Shown: piece by piece, positions 39,501-51,500 of the stretch
Layout of the letters: each line of letters starts with the position of its first letter
How positions within the stretch are numbered: the first letter of the stretch is position 1
NCBI GenBank assembly: GCA_034509425.1
Contig: JAVTVJ010000539.1
Coordinates: 124,001-188,000 of the forward strand
Reading direction: 5' to 3'
From: Eopsaltria australis
Taxonomy: Eukaryota > Chordata > Aves > Passeriformes > Petroicidae
Length of the DNA stretch: 64,000 nt
Translations under genes and position numbers: made by a program
The notes under the pieces: model-generated
The model's database searches: none
What the model was told of the DNA's origin: nothing
Seen by the model: only the letters and a program-made list of their open reading frames with translations

Positions 39501-42500
39501 TCTGTGGAAGGCACACAAGTCCCAAATGGCAGAGCATTATGGAAGTAAGAAGTGCACTCAACTGATTTTGAAGCATTCAGCTGCCATCACCTATTTATTA
39601 CCACCACAGTTGAATATAGATGCCTTACCAAAACAATCCTTCTCAAAGTCAGAAAAGTTCTGATATTCTCATACTCAGGCAGATTTAAATGAGTTTTGCT
39701 GATGTACAAGTTGAATGGGACAGATGACACTACTGAATCTTGGCTTACAAGGTCTCTAACAGAAACGTACAGTCAGTCAAAGTCTAGATAAGCATAAAAA
39801 AGAGAATATGTCGAAAAACAGAATTCATGCAGGAATTTGGCCAGTTTCATAATAAACGAGTAGGTTGAACTGTATTTTTGATAGAAATCCAGTCAAGCAG
39901 TCTAATAGCAATGTTTTAACTTTATCCAATGGCTGTTTTATGCATGAGTTCTCACAAGTACTACAAACACACAACAAAGAACACTTTGCTCTGGTTGCTG
40001 TGCTTCACATAACTGGCAGGATCCACCTGAGGATCTGACAGTACATGTTACAGAAAATCCTGAGCAAGGGTACACCATAAAAATCGAATGTATGAGAGAA
40101 GAGAATTTATGATGCTGGAGGAAGTGGGATCGGATAAAGACATGAGCTCTAGAAAATGCATCTGAAGTACTCTCAGAGCCACCTGATCCCTCTTCCAGGT
40201 AGTTTGCATTTTTCTATAATGAAAATGATTTACTTGGCCTAGTTGATATACTTAAAACCTTACTTTCATTATTACTTCTTTGTCTTTGTAAACACCATGA
40301 AAAAATTTTATCAGGATATGAATTTTGGAAAATGTTTTATAATCAAGTTTAGTTCTGGTCATTATGGAACTCTAAAAAACACCAAGATTTTGTGATTTAT
40401 TTTTCAGATCAACTGCATGAGCTAATTTTAGTAATTTAATATACTACTGATATTGCATTGGCTATTTTTTTATCTGAACATCTCAGTAGTAGCTCAGACA
40501 CCTTAAAAAAGATATATTGAAACAAATAGTAACCTTTATCAGCTGACTTGCACTACTCTCCAGAAAAAAACCCAGATTTACTCAACACAGTTTGCTTTCC
40601 ATAGAGGCAGTCTAAGAAGTATAACTACACTCCCATGGTTTAACACTTTAATAACTGAATTTCATATCAGTATTTTATTCAGAAATTAGGTCAGATTAAT
40701 GAACATAAAATATTTCCTTTGCTGAATACTGACTCAATATTATCATTCTTTTAGACTCCAGGCAGTGTTGTAATATATATGCACTAACTTTGAATACTTA
40801 TTCAAAATGAGGATCAGCAAGAGAAATATTTCTTACGCAGCTCTATGAAGTGGTAAGATATAAAAATTCTCAAACCAAAAATCCTACTTCTTTCTAGAAA
40901 ATATTAAAAATTTCCCTTGGCTACTAATAGATTAAGGCTGTTGAAGCATCTTCATAAGACATCAGCCTACTTCATTCCAGACACAAAACAGAAATATTCA
41001 TTGACCTCTATCTTTACACAGTTACAGAGTTGTTTTATCTAATAATTGATTGCAACTGCCTTGTAATAGCTACCTTAGTAGTAGTACATTTTAAAATCCT
41101 GGTCGTTTACTACTGTTCTTGGCCTTTCTACCCATAGATTTCCTCTTGATTTCTTTAGTATACTATCTGTATTTTATATTCCATTGTTGCTTATATTTTT
41201 GGGTTGTTCTCTATAATCATTTCCCACTTTTTTTATATTGCCTTTTATTTCTAAGTATTTTGCTCTCTTTCCTACCAAAATGAAATAGATATTTATAAGA
41301 AGCTACCATCTAATTATGCAACAGTGGTTTTTTGGTTACTTAATAAACTGTTACAGTTCACAATTTCTATCCGTATTTCCTACTAGCCTATATCTTCCTC
41401 ATAACAGCTTTGGAGAAATGAACTGCTCTGAATTAACCTATTTTAGGCATCCTGTTGGTTCCCACTTAAATTCATTCAGGACATTATATCTGATCCCTAT
41501 CCCACACTCCAACAAAAATAAATCAAATAATCACTTACAATGTATTGGATACAGCAACCTTTGTTTACAAGCATTCCTTTCACCATCTTTGGAAACTATT
41601 ACTAGATTCTACAATCCAGTGATGTTAGCTTATTGTTAAAGTGTCCCAAATTGGGGTGACCACAACAACGCAACATTTTATTAAGTTACATTACAAATAT
41701 GTGCTCAATTAGTAAGTCACCATATCCTCTGATGTTATCCAGTGATGTATATTGGATTTCTACCAGAAACCTCTTCTCTAGGTTTTGTAACTTATTATCT
41801 TGACTCAAATAGATCCAAGATCCTGTGGTTCTGTGGTATCAATAATTCTGAAAGCAAGTAACACTGACTGACTGAAAAGAGTCACACTCTTTTCTCTGAA
41901 ACTCCCCTGTTCTCCCATTAATAGCTGTAACAAGCAGCAACTTAATTAGCAACTCTGAAATAATTTAATTGTTGTATGCTAAAAAGAACTACATAATGTC
42001 ACAAGAGACGTGGAATGGGTAGAAAAAAGTAACTGCATTCAATTTACGAATGAGGAGAAAATTGCACTTGCACTCTGAAAAACAAGTAAAGCTTATGAAG
42101 TGATCAGAATAATAGATGAAGATTAGATGGTCATATAATTTTATTAAGCTGTTTAAGTGACATATATAGGTTAAACTTGATCTCTATATAGAAAAACTTA
42201 TTTGAATAACTGGAACTGGAGTGAGAATCAAGGTCAGGGGGCAAAAACCTGACAGCTATTTGGGAGAGAAAAAATGAGGCAGACTAGACTTCAAAAGAAG
42301 AGCTGTACTCTGCAAGAGGAAGGAGTACTGCTACTTATTACAGTAAGTATGATCACAATACCTCATTATAACATCAGATACACATGAGGTATTTTAACAG
42401 GATTTACCTGATACATTGCACAATTCCACTGAATTGCAAAGGATTTTGCTTTTTTACAGTGGTATATTGCTAATAAAATCTGGTTTTAGCACTGAACTAA

Positions 42501-45500
42501 ACAAAGCAGTTTACTTATAGCCACTATATTTGTTTTCAAAAAGTCACTCTGCAGAGGAACAGCAGTCAGCAAAAATGTTACTTGTAATACGCATGCATAT
42601 TCTTTCCATTCAGGCAAGAAGGTAGGTATTATTATCTAAATATTATTATTGTTGTTGTTGTTGAAATTTCATATTAACATTTTTTTCACATATAGTAAAA
42701 CCATCCAAGTGCTAATGAATATTCACAGTAATTAACAATGAAGCTTTCATCTTATTCAACAATGAATGAGACTATCATAATAGTTGCTAATGGGTGATTC
42801 TGTTCACTACAGTTACTTTTGAAAACAGAAGATCTTTTACTGGTTCATTTTTTAATTTTTGAAAAACTTTCCATAACAGAAGCATGTAAAATACTGATAG
42901 TATGATTTATCTCCTTAATTTCTATAACTGCTACTTCCACTTTATTCAGTGAAGACATTCCAAAACTCATAGCAGTCTGAATGGAGATAGAATTCCTTCT
43001 CTCTGTCAATGACACAGGAGTACTTAATTAAAAACAACAGATAATACATTAGATTAATTCAGGCTTTCCCATACTTAGACAAAAATAAGCATGCAGCTGT
43101 GGAAAAAACACCTATTTCTTCCTCTTAGAGAAAGAATTCAGTATTAGAAGAACGTACATTTTCTCTCATGAAAATTTACAGTTTGTTCAAGAATAGGCAG
43201 CATACTTCTGAATAAATAGGCATAGTGATCAGTTTTATACCTCTTTTTCAACAGTTACCTCAAAAGGCAAACAGAAAATATTAATCACTTCAATAATAAA
43301 CTTTACAAATAAAATAACTAGTTTTTTAAGTAACAGGCACTTCTTCATGAAAACCAATAATTATTTTCACCTTGTATAAATTAGGATATGAATTACTTGA
43401 ATTTAGGATTCTAAAGCGTATTCAACATTGTTCAGTCTTTTTTCATAAGGAAATTTATATGAACTTTGCAACTGAACTGAACATGGGATGATTTCAGACA
43501 AATGCTAAAGGTCTGAACACTGCTAGGTAGGGTGACTTTTCATCTGATGAAGACAGAAATAAGATGTAATGCACAAGTTTTTAAGTTTCAATCCAGAGTT
43601 GAAAGTTGTTCTTGAAAGAATAACTATATATGCTTTCATTTTCCAGTGCATCAAGATACCATTACTCTTTACTTTAAATGTTTCAGCCTTGCTCAGACAA
43701 ATCTGAAAGCAGCTTACTTCTACAGAAGTCCAGTATCAGTAGAGAAGTGGCTCTGTCTCATGGGCTAATAAGCAAAAGCCTTTGAAAGTTGTCATATAGC
43801 AGTTATATGCTAAATTATTAAAATGACAAAATATTCTGAGTTGGAAGAGACCTGTAAGGATCATCAAAGTGCAGCTCCTGGCCCTGCACAGGACCATCCC
43901 TGAGTCACACCATGTGCCCAAGAGCATTGTCCAAACACTTCCTGAACTCTGTCAGGCTGGTGCTGTGACCCTGGAAGGAATATAAGGGAACAATATTCTA
44001 CATAAGGTTCTTAAAGCCGTTTTCAATTTTGCAGCATAGAGCTTCCTCATTTAGTAGTTCTAAAACAAGAAGTACATGCATATGGAAAAGGAAGTAATTC
44101 ACAGTAAACAATAGATATGAATTATATTAAATGTGTTGGGATTTTTTTTTTGCTGAAAAGTAATCTGATACACAACTAAGCACTTTCTTTGGGAATAAGT
44201 ATATGGCAGCCATATATAAAAAGATGACCAATAGAGGTTATGGAAGTCTTTGAAAGTCTGGGAGAGAGGCAGTGATTCTTTCTCCTCATTCAGACCTGAC
44301 ACCAGAACACTGCAGGAACTACAAACATTGTTCTGGAACAGGGAAGGTATCAAAGCCTTACTTAATCTTTTACATCTTGCTTTCAATCAAAAATACCTTT
44401 ATTCAGGTGAACACTCAAAAGAAAATCAACACTCAAACTTTCACAAATGTCTTGAACTCTTCTACTTTGTCACTGGCGAGCAGCAGCTCCGTCTGCAGAG
44501 TTTCCAAAGCCTGTGTGCTCTGCTTAGCCAAGCCATGCAGTTGTTGAGATGAAGCAGTTTCAAGTTCAGCCATAGCACATTCAGTCTCAATCATTTTGCT
44601 CTCTGGTTTGGTAAGTCTGACATTCTGAAAAAATCCACAGAGACATAGCAGGGCTGTGATAAAAGCTGATGGGGAGGTATGGTATATTACAAACAAATGA
44701 ATCAACAAATCAACCTCCCACACCGCAGCTGACATCACAGAACATTTCACTTCCAACATACAGTATGTAATTTCATGGCCAAAAGCAATTTAATTTTCAG
44801 TCATTGTGCCCATGTTTCAGTATCTAAATTTCAGAAGTGTAACTGAATTACATCAGAGAAACAGATTACTTTTATTCTGCTATTTTCTCCCTTTCTGTAC
44901 TGAAAGTTTAAGCTGATGACCTTGCAACTTTTCATTTAGAAGTAAGGTATGAAAAAGTTCCACAGTGGAGCCATCAAAACTCTAATTATACCTTTTCCTC
45001 CAAATCATCTTTGGCTTTGTGATACATCTGCTCATACTGAGACTTCTCTTTCATAGCCACATTAAATCTTTGCTTCATTGAGTCAATAGAAGCTTTTTTG
45101 TCTTCAGCCAGTGCCTTCACCTGAAATAATGAAAGGCCAACAGCATTGACTATCAAGACAGAAAACTTAAATACTAGAATAAAATCAGAAGCACTCCTAT
45201 ATTACATAAAAATATATAACTACATAAATAACTTAAGTATCATTTTCTGAAATTGCAGACTTTAATAAATCTCTACTGTTGATCCAGTACAGATCAGTTT
45301 GCACACCATCTTGTTACATAAAGTTTTGACTTGCATTAAATATAAAGAAAAGCTCTTCATTTGCAGAGTTGTTTGTTCATATATAATTTAGACTTACAGT
45401 AATTGCAAAAGGGAGTAAACTACAACTTCCACTAATTTCTTTTGTCAGAGATGAAAACATAAATTCCAACTCAGCTAAGGAAATAACTGTCTATATGTAA

Positions 45501-48500
45501 ATAGTCCTTAAAGCTTCTTAGATAATGATTATCCAATACAAACACTGACTGGGGGTAAAATGAAAAAAAACAATGGCACCTAAAAATCATTCAGCTTCCC
45601 TGTATTGCTAATCACAAAGTTTTTCTGACAATATCAAGCAACAGGGAATTTCTTTGATCTTTTGCTGAAGATAATGGAAAATGTATCAAGTTAATTTTCC
45701 ACGTGAAATAATCAAAACTATGTATGGAATAGGATTCTCTGGAAATGCACAAAGTACAGCACTAAAGCACATCATTCCATGCTAAATCTTTTATCCAAAA
45801 CCAAAGCCAGTGTTTTTCTCATGTCATGCCTCAGCTCCCTTGCTTACTTATGTTCTCACTTTCTGGCTGTGTATTTCTTAATAACACCTTATCTTTAGCA
45901 TGGAGGGTTACACAGCAGCTCTCTTCGGAGCTGAAGATGCTGTGTGACTGCAAGCAGAATAGTGCCTGTGATATTCAGCAAGCACTTGCATTCTAGGCAA
46001 ACAAAAGCAAACTGGCAGACTGTTTATTTCTTTTTTGGGGTCATAAGCTGCGTAACCTGACAGACAACCAAACATCATGATCTTTTTTCTGGCATTAAAG
46101 GCCAAAGTGCAATATATCAGTTGGATAACATAGAAATATGCTAAACCATATACAAGTTATCTTACCTTCAGTGAAATCATCCTAAAATTTTGCACGAGAA
46201 AATAATTTGCTATAGAAGTCAAGCACTGCCTACACAGTTAGAATTACTTTAAGCTAAGAACAGTGAATCATTCATAACACTGCAGTAGAAAATAGATTAA
46301 CATATTAAAGCATTTAACTACTATAGCCAGGAGAGATGCATGGACTTCATTAGCATATGTCATGTAAAATCACCCTTGTTTCAGGTCTACTCTATTTTAT
46401 GAACTTACAGTGCATAAAACTAAATCCCACTACTTACAGGATATCCTTGCAACTGTGTGTTCTGAATACTTGAATATTTAATTACACCTATAACAAAGAT
46501 AAATTAAATAATGCTGAATCCATTCAAGCTATCATGATATACTGATTTCATACAAATTATAGTGGAGGGAATTACACTCTTCAATTAACTGTATGTTCTT
46601 TGCTTTAAGCAATATATTGATTTAATATGTATAGTGTGCTGAAGTGACTTCTTTAAATCCACCAGCTTTTGTTTTTCTGAAAATTAGGAATAGCAAGAAA
46701 GAAGTACCTTTCTCTCAAGACTTTTCAATGTTTCATTTGAGGTTTTCTCATTTTCCTGATTTGCTTTTAGGTGAGACCTTAATTCTTCTATCATATGTCT
46801 TTTCATAGTAAGGTCCCTCTCCAACTGAGAAATTCTGCAGGGAAAGAAGCTGGACTGAATATCACTGTTAGAAAATCTGGTTAATGTGCAACTAAAAGGT
46901 ATAAAGGTAGTAGACAATCTATCACATCTGTAGCTTTAGAATACTTTTAAAAATAAAAGCTGATGCAGTTCTTGTAACTTATCTGGTTCTCAAGTACCAG
47001 ACCCAGTTTAAGTCTCTTATTAAACAGAGATTTTTCTAAACATGCAATATATTTGTGATTTGCTTTTTGCTTGTCTGAACTGAAATCACATAATTCCTAA
47101 ACTATTATCAAAAATAGGGAAAAGAAACCTGCTGAGCCCACAAAATTTAATTAATTAAATTCCTTTGATGTCTCAATCATTCAAACATTATTGTCTGCAA
47201 AATTATTATCAAAAAAAAGTGAATGGGGTACCCTCCTTTCATATTACTCCTTTCAGCTGAGTAATACATGGAAATAGTTGAAAAAACTCTGTCCTTGTGT
47301 GTCAGATGAGATAAAATGCAAAACCTAGAAATAACATCAGCTTTTGTCAGAAACTTCTTGAAAAACCCCCAAAACTCTCATGTACTAAAAAATAATCTTT
47401 ATTCAATTAGAAAATTATGCCTTACACAATGCTTCCACTATTATAAAATAATTAATATTTTAAATATAAGCATAAGCACTACCTAAATATGTCCAGATAT
47501 CTAGACTTTTTTTCCAATGAAAGCAAAATGAATGGTAGTATGTTCAGGAATACAACATCTAATACAATATCTATACCATATTAAAAAACCCCAAGAATAC
47601 AGTGCATCTAATTTTTTTTTTTTTATCTATTTCATGTTTATACTCTTATTGTTATTTTGGTTATTATATCTTACAGCTTACGAAAAGATAGTATTTTATA
47701 AAGAAAGCATGTTATCTAATAACTATTTTAAATTTAAAATATTATGGTGGGAAAATTGACATTGAAACAGAAAATAAACAATGAATACAATTTAACCATT
47801 TTTAGGGCTCTCTATTTTCCAAATGAACTAATTTCAGATAAGTAAACTGCATTCTTTCTTCAATTAAAAAAATCAGAAGGGTTAGAGGAGTTAAACTCTT
47901 GGGCAGACAAGAAATTCAGATACACTAATAGCTTTTTTAGAGTGTATACAGTAACGTAATTGAAGAACAGTCATATCAGTTACAGTAGGTAGAATAAAAA
48001 TCTCAGCTGAACACCTGGCAATTTTTGAATTTCAAAATGAATAGCAAAGCTGAATCAATTCAAATAGAAACAAATACAACTGTCCTTTTGAACTTTTTTA
48101 TGAATATAAGACTAGCTATTTAATCTTATTTAAGCATCTGAACCTTGACATGTCTCTTAGCCCCTAGGCAAAGAATTACTGAATTTGAAAGACTGTGTTT
48201 AACAGTGCTGAGGAATTCATTTCGACTCACATCAAGGATAAAATAGCCTACTCTAGAGTCTGAGTTCTGACTTAAGGTGTTCTTGTTGCCATACAGACAC
48301 TGTAGCTAGCTAATCACTCATCAGCTTAAAAAAACCCCGCAATTTAAGCACAAACTGCTTCAGTTTTATAAACCCTGTAACACTACGCCGGACTGCAAAA
48401 AAGAACACATCGTTCTGTTAAAAATCTAGGAACAGTTAGCGTTGTAGCAATTTTACAGCTGCCACTGGGTGGCACCAGACACAATGGATAGGAGAGGGAC

Positions 48501-51500
48501 CATACTTCGCCCGCAGTTCTCGAATCCTTTCTTCTTTCTCCTGGACTTGTTTTTCTAGTGACTTAATGGTGGTCGATTGCTTACTGATCTCACCATTCGA
48601 ATTATACATTGAAAAATATTAAAATATAAATAAAATAGACTGAATGTAATCACAATCAACAGTAAATTTTGAAAAAAAAAAATCTCTGCATGAATTTCCA
48701 TGTATTTTATGAAGGTTCTTAGAAATTAACTGGTACAAAAGGCAACTTACTAGAAACACTTAAGCAGAGATACATTCGTTGGAAAATATGATGAGAATCA
48801 GCACTTTTCCATTGTTCTAATAAGGTATGGTTAATAGATGTTCCCTGGGATACTTGCAACCACCAATCAGGACCACATTTTCTCTGGCATAGCATGGTCA
48901 GAAGAAAAGGTAGTAGAAAAGAAGTAAAACTGGATCTTCATTTGAGCTACATCTTTGAACGGTATAGTTCTCCAGCACAAGGAGTCTCCATCTATACAGC
49001 AAGAATGTCCAATAATTCTTTTCATCTTGAGTATAAGGAAATATAAGACAATTTACAAAAGTAGATGTTTTCATGTCTCCTGAAATTCAAAGCACAAGGC
49101 AAAGACATTTCCATTTGTCTGTACTAACACAAATTCTACATTTCAGTAACAAGCAGGCATGATCCGAATTTTCAGGCACACATCATTCCAGTGAAGGACA
49201 ATTATACAGTTGTTGGCCATTCCTCATCTGTATGTAATACAAATAAAGTGCCTCTATTTCTCCAGGCAACTACACACAGCATCTACCCCAGATCTTAACT
49301 CAGAACAACTGAATCAGTCTATAGAAAAAAAAATTATGAAATTTAACTAAGTAGCCATCTTAGCAATCTGAGCATATGCACAGAATGCCATTGCTGAAAT
49401 GGCAGCTCAAACACACCACATAGAGATATTTCAGACCTCCAAAAGATATTGCCAAAGGATACATGTTAAGCATATGCACAAAATATACATGTGCTTATAT
49501 GTATACAGATTCAGCCACTGTACTACAACCTTTTACTTACCATGTATAAACAATAAGAAAACAGATCAGACATGCTGTAAACAAAGATACTTCAGGAGAA
49601 TTTCTCTGCTCGGTGCAGACTTGTAATGCCTATTAACATTAATGGGAGTATTGTACATAACTCTGTGCACCTCAAGGGGAGTATATATTCTTGTGTGCAT
49701 AGTTAGATGTAAAATATTGTTCTTAATAACTTGTCTAGTCTATTTACTATTATTATTATGCGAGGTATAACTAGAAAATTGTTAAAATGATGTATGCTAG
49801 CAGAATATTCCTGAGTTTCCTGAGACCTGTTTGTGGAGCTTGAGTTCCATTAGCGTAAAGCACAGCACCCAGTTATGTGGTTTACACACCAGACATGAAC
49901 TTGAGTACTTAGGTGGGCCTCTGCACATGTTCAGAGGCAAAGACATATGCTTACAGTATTCTGCTTCTGAACTCACCACCCACACAACACATTTCTTCCT
50001 ACTGGCAAAGACACAAGGAGTCATTACACACAACTTACACAAACAATGCAAAGACAGCACTAAGGGGAAAAAATTAACTAACAAAGCCAGCTACTTGGAC
50101 ATTTTGAGCTACAAGGAAAGCTTTTGCAGCTCACACATTCGGATATTTAGGCGAATAACTATGTGTCTCATTTTTAAGTCAGCTAGAGAGCATGGAACAA
50201 TAATTGACAACCCTTTGCCAAATTCTTCTGCTAGAAAATTACTTACAGGACTTAAACTAGCCTTAAATAAAGTTAAGAATTTTAGAAACTTGATTTAAGT
50301 AGTTTCTGAGGCCCTTATATTCAAAACTCTCATCCAATTCAGAAACCAGTGAATTTACTCTACTACTTAGCATTTGGGGTCACAGACTATCTCCATCCTA
50401 AATATAGTTTTGCATACATGATTTATTTTTTCATTAAAAATTTAATATATCTTTAAGAAGGAATTAAAAGTCATGCTAGTATTTTTGATATCAGATTTAT
50501 ATATGCTTGCTAAATATCTCCTCTGCTGCAGAAACAAAAAAATCCTTTGATTTTTCAGCAATTTATTTTGCTGTTCACATTTGGCAGACAAATAGAGTAG
50601 GTTTCTAGCATGGGTGTTACTCTTAAGCTATTTAAAAAAATAAATCCCCATTTTTTTATTTTTCCTACTTGCATAGATCAGTTGACTGCTAGGTTTCTGT
50701 ATGATGAAGATACTCATCTAAAAGGTACAACCCTAATTAACAGAAATTACCACTCACCTGCAACAAAAGCAGATTAGTCAATCCCAGACCTAAAAACAAG
50801 AAGACAGTGTGTATGGTTTTAAGACCTCTTTCTCATAATTAAAGTAGATCAATTTATGTGCCTTTTCATGGCTACTCCCTGCTGGCCTCATCTCTTTATC
50901 AATGTGATCTACCTTTACTAATCCCTGAATTTAGATGTTATGTATCCAGTGTGCAATAGCCACAATCTGGAATACCATGATTACCATCAACAACTAAGAG
51001 GTCTGAGCATTACCCACATCTCGTGTGCTAGCACAGCTAATACAGCATCTAGAGTCAGCTATGTTGACCATGTAACACAGCCTTTTCTTCTAGCTGATCC
51101 TTTGGCAGACTTCTTGCTACTGTGGAGTTTCTTCTAGCAGCACGAAGCTGCACCATTTTGACCTTTTCTCTTTCCTCTACTATTTAACAGAAAACAATGG
51201 GAAAAAACAACTTGAAGACATACTGTTGCAAATATATTTCCTCCAGTGAGGAAAGAAGAAGAATTAATGTGTTTGAGCCAGGCCACCTGCTGAGAAAGCT
51301 TTCAGAACAACACAGTCCAGTATTTACATCATTCACATGCAACAAAATCACCCGAGACTGAAAAATGAAATCATCAACCAGTCAGTATTTTCCTACCAGT
51401 TAATCTACAAAAATACAAACTAAAAAAAGTGTCTCTGAAGACAAAGTCAATACTGACACACACACAACACTGCTGCCCCATTAGCTCAAATTTTTTGCTC

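Larger units (their letters stand above)
27972..44438 (-). other. CNTLN: CNTLN intron, 16.5 kb
   Basis: Bounded by AAA|GTTTGA at 44439 and ttatgtcttctag at 27972. It contains the CR1 pieces at 31655 and 43824, the LTR at 31905, an A run at about 29909-29930 and a (TTG) run near 42650. The protein on both sides joins without a gap relative to mammalian centlein, so no coding exon seems to be missing here. Confidence 0.7.

Noticed and set aside
39040..39663. Cluster of overlapping open frames on both strands, considered as a retrocopy
   Set aside because: No recognisable product on either strand and no poly(A) tail or target duplication seen.
49831..50298. 155-codon plus-strand frame in the 3.25-kb intron
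   Set aside because: Long for AT-rich DNA, but its product shows no family resemblance and it has no clear promoter or splice context; it overlaps an open minus frame.
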